Assembly: GCF_030704535.1 (NCBI RefSeq)
Contig: NC_081813.1
Span: forward strand, 5,975,001 to 6,039,000
Source: Vitis vinifera
Taxonomy: Eukaryota; Streptophyta; Magnoliopsida; Vitales; Vitaceae
Reading direction: 5' to 3'
DNA: 64,000 nt
A program made the position numbers and the translations under genes. Under the pieces are notes generated by a model. That model was not told the origin of the DNA, made no database searches, and saw only the letters and a program-made list of their open reading frames with translations. Below are positions 34,160-45,201 of this stretch, one piece after another; position 1 is the stretch's first letter; the number at the start of each line of letters is the position of its first letter.

Positions 34160-37100
34160 TCACTGATCCATAGCCTGGTAGACATTTTCCCTGACTTCAT
34201 TTTCTGGAGACATTATCAGTTGTGTTAGGAGTTTTTCCCTGTACTTTATGACCTTGTCCTGTACAAAAGAGTATATAATATAATATTAAGAAAAATTCAT
34301 GATCATAAAAAAAATATATATATATTTTATTCACCACAATATAATACATTTGCAATTGCACGAGAAATTCCACGGTTACTCCATAATTGCATAAACTTGA
34401 TTAGAAATATGCCACAATCCGTTCTGCAAATAGTAATTAAGGAAATTATAAGTCAATTGGGTATCAAATTAGTAAATTTATAACCTGATTTGCTTTCCAT
34501 AGTTAAAGAGGAATACAAATCATGCAACTTACGGATTCAATTGTTGGACAACTTCTGGAACAACAAATTCATATTCTGTCATGTCCACTGATGGTCTTCT
34601 TTCTTGAATCCCAATGACAGTTGACAAAACGTTCACCTTAACACAATATTCAATTATAAATATGGACATCTTTAAAAAAATAATGACAACGATTCACATA
34701 AGTAATTGGACTATAACTATATTTACCAGTTTCTCTATGAAGGTATCCATCCGTTTTTTCCTTCCGTCAATTAATGAATCCAACAACTCTATTCTTTTCG
34801 CATGAATATTCAAAATGATTAAATACCAATGATTTTTCCTGCATATTGGTATGAACAACTAAAAGGAACAAAAAAAAAATAAAACAATGATTTTATCAAA
34901 TTAGTTGTGTTCATGTATTTTCTGCACAATACTTAAAAATATCCAACTACAAAGTACTTTTATTAAACTAAATAAAACCTGTTCATATGTGCACAACCGA
35001 GTATTTTTGAAATATTTCCATAAATTGTCACATATGTATTTTGGAGATAAGGAACCCCTCTTGTTTTCCACATCAGACTGTAATAAAAAAATTACAAACC
35101 ATACATTAGATTAAAACAATCTACGTAAAACAAGAAAACCAATCTATAATTCTTACAACATATCTTACAACAAAGTTTGGAGATAAGAAATGCTTCCTAT
35201 TTTCTTTATCCATACCATTCAAAATTCGACAATGCATGGTTACAACCTTCATGTAAATTAATGAAAATTAGATATATAGTTTTAGAGTAATTTTATCCTA
35301 ACTTCACATAACTAAATATGAATACCTTATTGTCAACCAATTTGTCGGGTCCCAAGCATTTCAAGTCAAACCTTGTCAAGAAGAAATTGTGCATGGAACA
35401 TAATATTTGGCTACACATAAATAATTATGATGTTAGAAATTAAAACTAATTATTTCAAATGCCTATCTTAATTGTATTTGTTTATACTAAATTAAGTTCA
35501 ACCTTACCTTTCATCACGTGTATCGTCCAATGCATATGCCAAAACTTGCTTTGCTACAGATGAAGACGCTGAAAATTTGATTGACGGTTGTACCACGTAT
35601 GGTGATTGTAGGGCAGTAGCATGTCGACGTAGCCGATATGAACGTATTGGAGGATGTCCAGTCTCGTAAGGAATAATAGCATTCATCTGAACTTCATCCT
35701 CAACTATATGTATAGAAAATAAAAGAAAATAAAATTCACTAATGAAAATAACACGCATAGGAAATACTAGCCATTATTATATACTCATTATTATTTTGAT
35801 ATTAAAACATAAAGAAGCAGAAAGTATACTGCTATGCTGCGCTGCTGGCTGTGAGGTTGATGGGCCTACATTATCTTCACCATCAGCAAAACGATCATTC
35901 AGTGGCGATCCATAAGCTAATTTCAGAATGCATAATAACCAAAATTATTATTTCCAAAAAAAAAAAATTATACAACATTTGCAATTAAATTAAAAGTAAT
36001 ACAAAATTATAATGACTAGTGCTATAAAAATCGTACTACCATGTGGTGGTGATGGGAAAGAATCATTGATATCAGGTTGATTATGACTTCTGCTTTGATG
36101 AGAAGATGATGGGGTTTTATTTGTATTCTGCCGCTTTGCTAGTTTACCAATTGCTCCTCTCATTGTTCGAAGCAATTGGTGAATTTGTCTCTCTGCTGCA
36201 TTATATTCTGCTATAATTTCCTACAAAATGGTACAAAGTGTCAAAGACGTATATTATTATGCATAACATGTTTGGTTTTCGCTTTAAATAAAAGAATAGA
36301 TGTAGAAGGTTCTCACATCAGTAGTCTCTTCTTCAACTTCATTTACTGGATTACCAGGGTCTTCATGTGCATCTTCCTCCCTTTCATCTTCTTGAACCTA
36401 AAATAATAAAAAGAAGAATATACAATTTTTATAAATTTATTTTTCAAATATGAAAATAAAATAAAATGTTGAAAGAAAATTGTCTCTTACATCAGCTAGT
36501 CCAAAATCACCATAATCATGCAATACCGCATGCACCCTTTTCTTCATCAAGTCATCAGTCCACGCTGCACATATTGGGATGGTACGTGGTACCAACATGG
36601 TTGGAATGTAAAATTTATTTAAATAAAAAAGCTGAAACACAAATATTCCACACATCAATACGTTATTTAGAAAAGACTTGTTAAAACATATAAAATGATA
36701 TGGAAACCTTCAACATTTAATAAAAAAAGGTATCTACCTATAAAAAAATAAGGCAACCTGTAAACCATGAGCCTTTACCCAATCGAAAATGTCTAATTCC
36801 AGCAACCAGTGTGTCAAGTACAAATTGACCCCAATTAACATTGATGTCAAAGTCTCCAGCAAGCAAAGTACACCACAACTCATGACTACCATCCAACTTT
36901 GATGTTGGAGCAAGTAATGTAGCACATGAGAAGAAGATAAACAATTTTTTGAACTCGGCCATGTCTTCCATTAAAATCAGCCTATCTCTAAGATCTGATA
37001 GGTTTTCCATCCTATCATTCCTATTGGTAGGTGAAAGTAGGAGCCTCCTACCAATATATGGAATACCCAGAATTTCACCTACATCAGAACAAGTTATTGG

Positions 37101-37466
37101 AAATTGCCTTTCTTGTCCTATGTCTAACCTACAGTGGGCTATATTGAAATGAGTTATTATCCATCTACATAAGCTATGCCTTATCTCTGTGGAAGAGAGC
37201 TGAAGTAATCCACCAAAGCCAATATGTTGAATTATACTCTTCTTTTCATCACTTAGCTCATCAAGTAGATGTCTAAGTTTTTTGCTGGAGCATCGACTAT
37301 TTATTTTGACCTCCTGTAAAAGTAAATAAATGATAATATAAAATTAAAATGAAAACAGTCAAATTAAACAACAATGTCAAACATTAATATAGTCAAAATA
37401 AAATAATACTAATTAAAATAATGTTCAAACCTGGTTGTATTGTATTGTTTTTTTCCTTTTATCCAT
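34160..37466 (-). pseudogene. Ulp1-type SUMO protease (C48) gene of the MULE, 14 exons, one nonsense codon
   Basis: Exons, all with GT-AG borders and compatible phases: 37431-37466, 36738-37313, 36491-36631, 36317-36397, 36040-36220, 35830-35916, 35508-35703, 35326-35410, ~35157-35246, 34979-35077, 34727-34858, 34533-34636, 34348-34423, 34160-34258; about 660 codons. Exons 2-3 are the long N-terminal domain seen in plant transposon Ulp1 proteins (LLAPTSKLDGSHELW, VNWGQFVLD). The peptidase domain keeps LFIPICRKNHWYL with catalytic His (codon 34829-34831), Asp in ELLDSL (34778-34780) and Cys in TDCGIF (34414-34416), preceded by the QxNxxDCG motif. The single defect is TAG at 36738-36740, the last codon of exon 2, where CAG is expected. 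The C-terminus is VRENVYQAMDQ. Family role: cleavage of SUMO or related modifiers; the role in the transposon is unproven. Confidence 0.9.
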
Positions 37467-39440
37467 GTATTATACTCCACACTGCACTATGGAATTTATA
37501 TCAAATAATCAATTGTCACAATTAAATATATAATGAATCAAGTAATGTTGTAATATATTGTACTTCTAGTGCAATTGTATTGTAAATGTAGGGCATTTGT
37601 ATTGTCGCCTTATTTATTTTAGTTTAACTACTATTAGTGATCCCAAATACAGTTACATACATGCTACTAAAAACACACAGAGCCATTGTATTAGTGGATA
37701 ACAAATTTAAGTTGTTTGATGGTAATCCAATATGTACAAATTGTTAATGCTCATCATGGCTAACCTTTTAAATCATATATAATTCCCCCAAATTAGCCCA
37801 CTGATCAAGAAATAGACTTTAGTTGCTTATAGAAAAGCCAAAGCCAAGAACCCTTTATTGCCAGTTCACCCTTTTCCTTTTTTCTTTTCCTTTTTGTTAT
37901 TTTAGTAACCTGTCACAGAACCTCAATATATGAAATATTGACAAATTTGCATATTGAATAATGCTCAAAAAGGGTTTGTGAAAAAAATTGATGAGACAGG
38001 GCTTTGTTAAGCCAAGTCAAGTTGTACATATTTTATACATCTCCACTTTTGCCTTCTGTATTACAAAATATAATATGGTCAGCCCAACAACTGAATTTTT
38101 CATCAGTTTCCTTGAGTAGATACCATGAAACAAAGGGGTAGCATATAGAAATTATCATCATATTTATAAAAACAATACTAGCGAAGATTGCTAAATGAAA
38201 GTGCAAGGATATTCTTGATGACAAAAGAAAATAAAAAAGGGACTGATGTGCAGTTCTTAAAGAATAAAAATTTCATTCCATGCATAGAGATCCAATCCTG
38301 CTAAGATGCTATCAAATTTTCTTGGCTTGAAAGAGCACTTAAATAGAAGGAGTTTAATACAAAAGGAGTGACCCCAAAATGTTTTAAAAAGAATAGTTCT
38401 CGAGAGAAAAAAACAAAATTTTCTGAGATTCTGTAATGAAAGAAAACTTACCAGGAGACCTTGTAATAAAAAGAATCTATAATAGATAAAAATTTCTTCA
38501 GACACATGAAAATTCAACCCTTTCTAGGATGATGTAAAATTTTCTTGGGTCAAAAAAGAGGATTAGAGGATTTATGCTGAAGGAGTTCACTTACCAAAAG
38601 CAACCAATAGAATGATTACATAAATCAGTTTCATAAGAGAAGATATCTGAGATTTTATACAGTGAAAGGAGTTTTCAAGGGAAACAACCAGTTGATTTAA
38701 AAGTAAATAAATTTCATGAATGAAATTACTATATGAGATTTTCAATGAGAGAAAATGAGTCAATTCCAAGAACATTACCTGTCTAAGAATTGGGGTGGCA
38801 CTTGTTTCTCTTAACTTTTGAGCATCTGAGTAAGTCAAGCATGGAACTGGTTTCAGTTCTGCATACTGCAAAACAGTAAAAGGGCTATGCCATCATGCAC
38901 GTGGAAAAAAAAAAAAGAAGCATAATTTGATTTCCATCACCATTAAACTAAAGAACTCAGTGGTGTACCACTTTTACCACAGAATATCTAACACCAACCT
39001 GGAAAGGAAAGCCAGTGAACTACATGGAATGCAGGCCAAATGGGAAAACAAAAAGAAGAAAAAAGTTAAGTCTCCAAATGGAGAAAATAGCTTAAACAAC
39101 ATGACAGGTGGTTAGATCAACGCAACTGGTGAAAATTGAGATTTTAAAAATACAATATTGTTATCTATTCCTAGTATTCTCACAGAGTGGGAAGGTTAAA
39201 CTTCAAGGCATATGGGACTTGGCCATGGATACTATCTCATGGAAGTAGCAACAAGCTATGGCCCAACACAAATAGCAAGCTGGGCAGCTGGCAGAAAAAA
39301 AAATGTTTGATTTATAGTTGCATTAAGAAGTGAATGAGGAAGATGAGGACAAGCAAGTGGACAATGAGGATGAGCTTGGAGATAATGAATTGCTTGAGGA
39401 TGAAGATTTTAATCTAGTGGAGACAGTTTTGATTTCAACT
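37467..39440. other. MULE interior with scattered unidentified host-like fragments
   Basis: Mostly AT-rich non-coding DNA. Besides the exon at 38779-38865, an acidic stretch at ~39330-39448 on the + strand reads QVDNEDELGDNELLEDEDF and ends at a stop; it may be the C-terminal end of a captured gene. Its source is not identified. Confidence 0.4.
38779..38865 (-). pseudogene. Isolated captured exon, family unknown
   Basis: Bounded by an acceptor (TTTTGCAG) and a donor (CAG then GTAATG) and open in phase, reading YAELKPVPCLTYSDAQKLRE and then TSATPILRQ. The intact splice signals and protein-like composition suggest a host exon captured with intron flanks. No family assignment is possible from 29 residues. 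Confidence 0.4.
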
Positions 39441-39519
39441 CAAGAATGAACTCTTGCAATTGTAATTTCATTTGGATGATGGTGACAGTTCTGAGATTGT
39501 CTTGTTTTGTGAAATTTCA

Positions 39520-40585
39520 ACTTGAAGATGCAGAGAAAGCCCTCACTTTAGGTCCATTGTTGGCTAAATTCAACACCATGAAAGTGATTGGGAGAAAGGG
39601 TTATGTCTCTTTTATTGATTATAAGGTACTAGAAACTGCAACAAACAATTTTCAGGAAAGTAATATCCTGGGTGAGGGCGGGTTTGGTTGTGTCTACAAG
39701 GCGCGGTTGGATGATAACTCCCATGTGGCTGTGAAGAAGGTAGATGGTAGAGGCCAGGATGCTGAGAGAGAATTTGAGGTATATATCTTTTGTTAAGTAA
39801 AACAAATGAATTGGCTTCCATTTTGGGGGTTTGGCATATTACCTCTCATCATGTTCTTGATCACATTTGAAAATGCAGAATGAGGTGGATTTGTTGACTA
39901 AAATTCAGCACCCAAATATAATTTCTCTCCTGGGTTACAGCAGGCATGAGGAGTCAAAGTTTCTTGTCTATGAGCTGATGCAAAATGGATCTCTGGAAAC
40001 TCAATTGCACGGTAAGAGTACGAGGATTTTCCCATTAGTTAAAAAGACGAAAACAAGGAGAATACTGATGTTTTCTTTTTCTGTCATCTGACTGATGTTT
40101 CAGGACCTTCTCATGGATCATCTCTAACTTGGCATATTCGAATGAAAATCACTTTGGATGCAGCAAGGTGAATTTGCAGACCCCAATGCTAATCTTTTTC
40201 TTACTATTTGATATTCTGTATAAACAAAGTTGGTTGTGTTGACCAGAGGATTAGAGTATCTACATGAGCACTGCAACCCACCAGTCATCCATAGAGATCT
40301 TAAATCATCTAATATTCTTCTGGATTCAAACTTCAATGCCAAGGTAAAAACATACAAAAGTTGTGGAATCTTTTAGGTCTTTGTCTATAAAATTTATGAC
40401 AGTGCACCAGAACATTGCTGATATATATATATATATATATATTTTTCTTTTTTGTGTTCTCTGGCTCTCTCTTGTGGATTAGCTTTCGAATTTTGGTCTA
40501 GCTGTAATTGATGGGCCTAAAAACAAGAACAACTTGAAGCTTTCAGGCACCCTGGGTTATCTAGCTCCTGAGTATCTTTTAGATG
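39520..40585 (+). pseudogene. Captured receptor-like protein kinase fragment, DFG changed to NFG
   Basis: Five exons with intact GT-AG borders: ~39520-39778, 39879-40011, 40104-40167, 40247-40343 and 40483-40585. They encode a kinase N-lobe to activation segment: ILGEGGFGCVYKA glycine loop, HVAVKKV lysine, [12 protein letters not shown] hinge, the intact catalytic loop HRDLKSSN and [14 protein letters not shown]. The match is to the family typified by Arabidopsis At1g80640. The metal-binding Asp of DFG is Asn (codon 40489-40491). The fragment stops after the activation segment, so the C-lobe, ectodomain and membrane segment are missing. It is a genomic (intron-containing) capture inside the MULE, followed by an unrelated epimerase exon. 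Confidence 0.9.
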
Positions 40586-40799
40586 GTACAGAATCTAAAC
40601 TTCTTATAGTTTTTTTTTTTCATATCCACATATTTTATTTTTCATAAATATGACTATTGAAAGCTTCAAACATGCTGTAAAATAGCTCGGATCTTGATAA
40701 ACATATTAAATCATTAAAACTTTAGATTGCTCAAAACTGTTGGTATGGGATTCCTGAAAGAGGGTTAGTTGATTCACTAACTTGGGAACTCTATTTCAG

Positions 40800-40980
40800 A
40801 TTGACAAAGTCAGACTTCCGGGAGCCAGTGAATATTGGAAGTGATGAAATGGTTAGTATGAATGAGATGGCTGAAATTGTCCTAAGCTTTGAGAATAAGA
40901 ACCTACCCATCCATCACATTCCTGGCCCAGAGGGCGTACGTGGTCGAAACTCACACAATAATCTGATCAAGGAGAAGCTT
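40800..40980 (+). pseudogene. GME: Captured GDP-mannose 3,5-epimerase exon
   Basis: After an acceptor (TATTTCAG) the frame reads LTKSDFREPVNIGSDEMVSM, then NEMAEIVLSF and IHHIPGPEGVRGRN, the strongly conserved C-terminal part of plant GME, the enzyme that makes GDP-L-galactose for ascorbate and cell-wall synthesis. Similarity ends at IKEKL; the next residues (VGFPCNFQQF) are unrelated. Only about 60 of ~375 residues are present. It lies 215 bp after the kinase fragment on the same strand, so a transcript through both would be chimeric. Confidence 0.9.
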
Positions 40981-41224
40981 GTTGGTTTCCCATGTAATTT
41001 CCAACAATTTTCTCGACTATGGTTAGATCACTGACAATGATCACACCATATGCAATTATTCTGTCAACCTCCACGCTGGTAAGGAGTCAAACACTACTCA
41101 TCAGAATTTGGCCACTGCTCTCCATAATTTGGAGGTTGTTCTCCAGAGGCTGAACTACTACATTTTGTGACAAGCGCAGAGTTTTGCAGTAAGGATTCAG
41201 CTGATGGATCCTTAGAGGTTTTGA

Positions 41225-42293
41225 GCATTACTCACTTTCTACTTTCTTCCCATCTAACTTCAGAAAAGGCATCTTGAATCCCTGGCAAGGGTTTTGTTCC
41301 CAAAACGCATCCACGGGCCTCATCTAGGTTGTTAAGACCATGGAGAAAAGCAAACAACCTTTCTTTCTCCAGTTTCTTGGTATATTTTACGCAATAATCA
41401 GGGCAAGCCCCAGTGTTATCATCAAACAAATCCAACTCCTGCCACAAACCAATCAAGGTATTGTAATAATCTATCACCGTGAAATCACCTTGCTTCTTCT
41501 CCTTGAGTTTGGATTGTAGTTCAAAGAGATGAGAAACATTGCCAAGATCTGAGTACATAACCTTGGCAGTGTCCCAAATCTCTTTCGCTATCTTGTAAGA
41601 GAGATAATTCCACCCTATTTTAGGCTCCATCAAGTTTACCAGCCAAGCCATCACCATGGAATTCTTGGATTCCCATGTGAGTTAGCCATGTTTAGTTGCT
41701 GCTGGTTTTTGAGTCTCCCCTGTTAAGTAGCCTAGTCATCCCTTGCCACGAATGACGAGAAGGACAGATTGGGACCATTCCTAATAATTGCTCCCATTTA
41801 ATTTATGTTGGGTAACCTGCAGGGTGTGAGATTCAGCAATATTGTTGGCAAGAAGAGAGTTGGATGGTTGGGTAATTGTCTCGAAGGATACTCTAGAGGT
41901 TCCATCACGAGCATGGCCAGTCATTTGTTTTAACCATGGACAATAACCATTTTTTTAGGAAATCAAGGAGTGCTCTGATACCATATTGAGTTGAAAAAGA
42001 TAATTTTTTATTCAACCTGATTTTCCACTGCATCAAACTCTGATTTATAGAGTTACAACACATGTAAAACAGAAGCCAGAGATAACCTCTTGGCTGACCT
42101 GAAATCTAGGAACAAAAAAATAAATTCAAAAATAAACAACCTGATCAGATAAGATAACTGCCTAACAAACAAATCTGATCTGATGTTTTATTAAATAACA
42201 CAAATTTAAACTAACTAGAAAAAACGTAACCTTTCAATAGTAGGCTACCAAGATAATATGACATAACTAAAAACAAAAATGTGCTACTTAACA
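41225..42293 (-). mobile_element. Truncated Ty1-copia element: 5' LTR, primer site and gag part
   Basis: Minus strand. A 307-bp LTR (41987-42293, TG...CA on either strand) is followed three bases later by the initiator-Met primer site TGGTATCAGAGC (41972-41983) and then by gag. Gag at 41232-41657 reads GWNYLSYKIAKEIWDTAKV, FELQSKLKEKKQGDF and GLWQELDLFDD, a retrotran_gag domain. The rest of gag, pol and the second LTR are absent. It lies inside the MULE, but whether it inserted there or was captured cannot be told, as no target duplication can be checked. Confidence 0.88.
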
Positions 42294-44349
42294 TGGTAAC
42301 AAAAGATTGTATTTATTCTCAAATATCCTGAATCTATTCAGATTCCAAACCTTTTCCTGAAAAGAAAAGGCTGCAAATTTATGGATGACATCTCATTAAT
42401 TCCCAAGTTATTCCTGGATAATACTAAGAAATCTCAAATAATTTGTTGTGCAGCAAGTTCAAATGAGTTCAGTGTTATATTATTACTAAATCTTGGATTT
42501 GTGGGGAAAATTTTGTGGCAAATTTTAATTTTTGCCTCATACTTATTTCTTAGCAGAATTTTGGATTTAATTATACGATGAAGGATTAATAATTGATTAG
42601 ATTATGGTTTTTGGATAGAGTAAGTTGATTTTATTAAATTTGAAAATTTGAATAAATTGAATGTTGTTGGATTAGAGATTTGGATATTTGGTTGGAGGTC
42701 TATTGTTCATAATTGGTGCTTTTGTGGATTGAATGATTGATTGGATTAAGGTTCTAGGATAAAGGAAGTGGATTCAGACAGTATTTTTTGGTCTTGGATA
42801 TGTTGAGTGAATTTTTGGTTTTTCTTGACCTTTGTTAATGGTGTTAAGGAACAAAGTCTTGATAAGGGAGGCTGAGTAATATTTGAAAATTTATTTTATA
42901 TTTGTGTTTCTAAATCAACCAAGACCATTATTTTTTAGTATTTTTTTAATGCATTAATGTTGTGAATCCAAATTAGCCAAACAACAAGAAAAAACTGCAA
43001 TCTGAAATGTAAATCACAGGCAACACACAAGTTGCTAGAACAAAAAAAGACAATTAATGGAATGAAAATATCAGTCTCATTCCCAAAGCCCTGTTCCATG
43101 AAGCAAACATGGCTTTTAAGGTTTTTAAAATGAAACCTTTAAGCCATTAAAGGCAGAGCATTTTTCTCAAGGACAAGAACTAGCCATTAAAGCCAACTTT
43201 ATTTATTGTTAATTATATTTTTGAGAGTATTGGCGTTTAATAAATCAAATTCTTTAGTTGTAACTACATTGTTTTTTCCCATCTGGTGCATGCCACTGCC
43301 ACAACAGGAGGTCCACTACCAGTTCCCACATTACAATCAACAAAATTAATTATATGTTCAAACTTGTTTTTGATTTTTAATAGAATCAAAACAACAGAAA
43401 ATACATCTCAGTTGATTCCAAGTTTAACTAGGGATCCAAGAACATAAGAAAGTAGCTCAGAACAGCATTTTCTAAGAAATTTGACCACTGCCATGATTAC
43501 ATTTATTAAGGAGTTCAAGGATTCAATATTTTTTCTCATATATTTTCCTCTAGCTTCTCGGCATCCAGACAGATTACCTAAATCAACCTCTATCAACAGT
43601 CATAATACTAAATAAATTGGCACAGCCCAATTCCAAATGGGTTTCAGAATTAGACCAATTGCATCTAAACAAAACCATGTTGATTCATCATCAAATCTTC
43701 TAGCTAATCACAAACACAAGCAAATACAACAACAGTAATAACAATTACGGGTCCGTTTGGATGCTGAGAAAGTAGAAAATAAAAATTAAAGAAAAAACGT
43801 GAACTCACACAAAAACCCAAATACCCGATACCCACATTCTTTGTAATCTCAAACAAAATCAGTAGCCTAGAAATCTTTTCTCAAAAATGAACTCAAACAA
43901 AAAAACACCCAAACAACTCCTCTAACAGAGCCTAGAAACTCAATATTCTAAGACGTCAATTTCTTTTCTTTCCTTACCTTTTTCCCACCACCCAAGCAAA
44001 GCACAAAACCACTCTCGGCCAAAGAAAAGCCTTGCAATTGCCCACCGTTTGGTTCCTGAGAAAACGAAAAGCAAAACAAAAGAAAAACCCTGGTGAGTTG
44101 ACTTTTTTTATTTCCGTTTCTGGGTTTCCTTATACTCAAAAATTGAAAGTGAAACCCCAAGTTTATTTTTTTTTTCCCAAATTTTCTCAGCAACCAAACA
44201 GACCCAAACCCAAAACACTTAGGGCAAAGCATGAAATAAGCAGAATGTAACAAATAAAGATTTGTACTGCTTCTGATCTCAAGGTGGAAACGCCATAAAT
44301 ATAAATATGGGGGCTTTGAAATGAAATATTTTGGGGGATTGGGATAGAT
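42294..44349. other. MULE interior, unidentified
   Basis: Non-coding DNA with some host-promoter-like character: at 43745-43780 and 44030-44240 the minus strand reads like a plant 5' flank (TCTGTTTGGTTGCTGAGAAA). The minus ORFs at 43408-43596 and 43948-44253 are not recognisable. Confidence 0.4.
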
Positions 44350-44709
44350 TTGGAAGGCTTTGTGAGGACTTTACCTTGGACTAGTGGGGCTTTTGTGCAG
44401 ATCCAGCCTCTGGAAGGTTCTTCACCTCAGGCGACGGCCTCCGAGACTAATCCGGATTTTCTGTTTGGGTTGGATAAAGGGCTCGCTCCGCCTCCCCCCG
44501 TGAAATTGCAGGATCCAACGCCTCCACCCACGGTTCCAGATGTGCTTCCCAAGGATTATTCAGTGAGATCGGATCCAGGATCGGAGGATCGCCATGTTGT
44601 TGGAGATCCAGTGGTGTCCCCCGCGGACTTCCAGAGGCAGATCCAAATGGAACAATCGTCTGGTGACAATGGCTGGTTCAATGGTCAAATTGAGGGTAAA
44701 TTAGTCTAA
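44350..44709 (+). pseudogene. Unidentified captured coding segment beside the right MULE terminus
   Basis: A 119-codon ORF, clearly richer in G+C than its surroundings and proline-rich: VRTLPWTSGAFVQIQPLEG, GLDKGLAPPPPVKL, RHVVGDPVVSPADFQRQIQM. It runs to the inner side of the right inverted repeat, a typical position for MULE-captured DNA. The start is not certain because coding similarity may begin upstream of the ORF's first codon (TTG in context). I do not recognise the family. Confidence 0.4.
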
Positions 44710-44732
44710 TAAAAATATAAGGCCTTTAGAAG

Positions 44733-44800
44733 AATTATCAAATTTACCCACCATTTTTAGTAATTTTTTTCCCCAGCCTACCCTTAAGGGTAATTCTCCC
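44733..44800 (-). repeat. MULE terminal inverted repeat, right
   Basis: Reverse complement of the left repeat at 26874-26941, ending in TTCTCCC. Confidence 0.95.
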
Positions 44801-44809
44801 AAAAATCAA
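44801..44809 (+). repeat. MULE target site duplication, right
   Basis: AAAAATCAA, identical to 26865-26873. Confidence 0.96.
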
Positions 44810-44838
44810 ACCCCTCCATCACAAGGGAAGGGTCTACA

Positions 44839-44843
44839 CATAT
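44839..44843 (+). repeat. Target site duplication of the solo LTR, right
   Basis: CATAT directly after GTCTACA, matching 22684-22688; followed by CTATTTAGTA, which continues the NLR promoter. Confidence 0.93.
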
Positions 44844-45201
44844 CTATTTAGTACAATAAAATAAAATTTTCCTATATTATGGTAGAAGATGGTAGAGTAC
44901 CATCTAAAGAGAAAAGAATTGATCATAAAAATCAAATAAAATAATATAAAAACACTCCAAATAAAATTAGGAAAAACTTTATATAAGAGAGGAAAATTAA
45001 GTTAATAAATTCGAAGTAGTAAATAAAAGAAAAATTATTCATTTTAAATATAATTATTTTTTTTCTTTCTACCATTTCTCTCTAATTTTTTTTCCCTTAT
45101 ATTTTCCTCCAAATTTATAGAAGCCAAAGCCAAGAAGGCCTATGCAAGCTGAGAAATGATGTAAAAAGGGGAGATGGATCTAATCGGACAATAAATGAAG
45201 T
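44844..45201 (+). promoter_or_regulatory. Orphan NLR promoter, proximal part (copy X)
   Basis: Colinear with 8669-9027 (GGTAGAAGATGGTA, GAATTGATCATAAAAATCAA, GGGGAGATGGATCTAAT). Homology stops at GGACAATAAATGA, about 95 bp short of where the ATG lies in the first NLR, exactly where the LTR at 45202 begins. No NLR coding sequence remains. Confidence 0.88.

Larger units (their letters stand above)
26874..44800 (+). mobile_element. Complete 17.9-kb Mutator-like element with Ulp1 protease and captured host genes
   Basis: Outer limits are fixed by paired inverted repeats and a perfect 9-bp target duplication. Contents in order: a ~330-bp tandem array, a MuDR transposase gene (+), a GRF zinc-finger gene (+), an Ulp1-type protease gene (minus), an isolated exon (minus), a receptor-like kinase fragment and a GDP-mannose 3,5-epimerase exon (both +), a copia remnant (minus), and an unidentified GC-rich ORF beside the right terminus. 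Transposase plus Ulp1 protease is the Kaonashi-type MULE arrangement; added host exons make it Pack-MULE-like as well. Both transposon genes carry a single nonsense codon, so the copy is probably not autonomous now. It sits inside the solo LTR. Confidence 0.93.
22689..44838 (-). mobile_element. Solo LTR of a Tat/Ogre-like element, split by the MULE
   Basis: It begins TGTGGATCCC and ends GTCTACA, the same termini as the LTRs at 45202 and 56581, with a perfect 5-bp target duplication outside. Removing the MULE (26874-44800) and one 9-bp duplication leaves about 4.2 kb. No gag, pol, primer site or second LTR is found in that 4.2 kb, so it is best read as a solo LTR left by LTR-LTR recombination. 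Orientation follows from the shared termini with the oriented element at 45202-59852. Confidence 0.85.

Noticed and set aside
45197..45201. Target duplication for the 45202-59852 element
   Set aside because: GAAGT on the left and AAAAT on the right do not match, and shifting the edges by one or two bases does not help.
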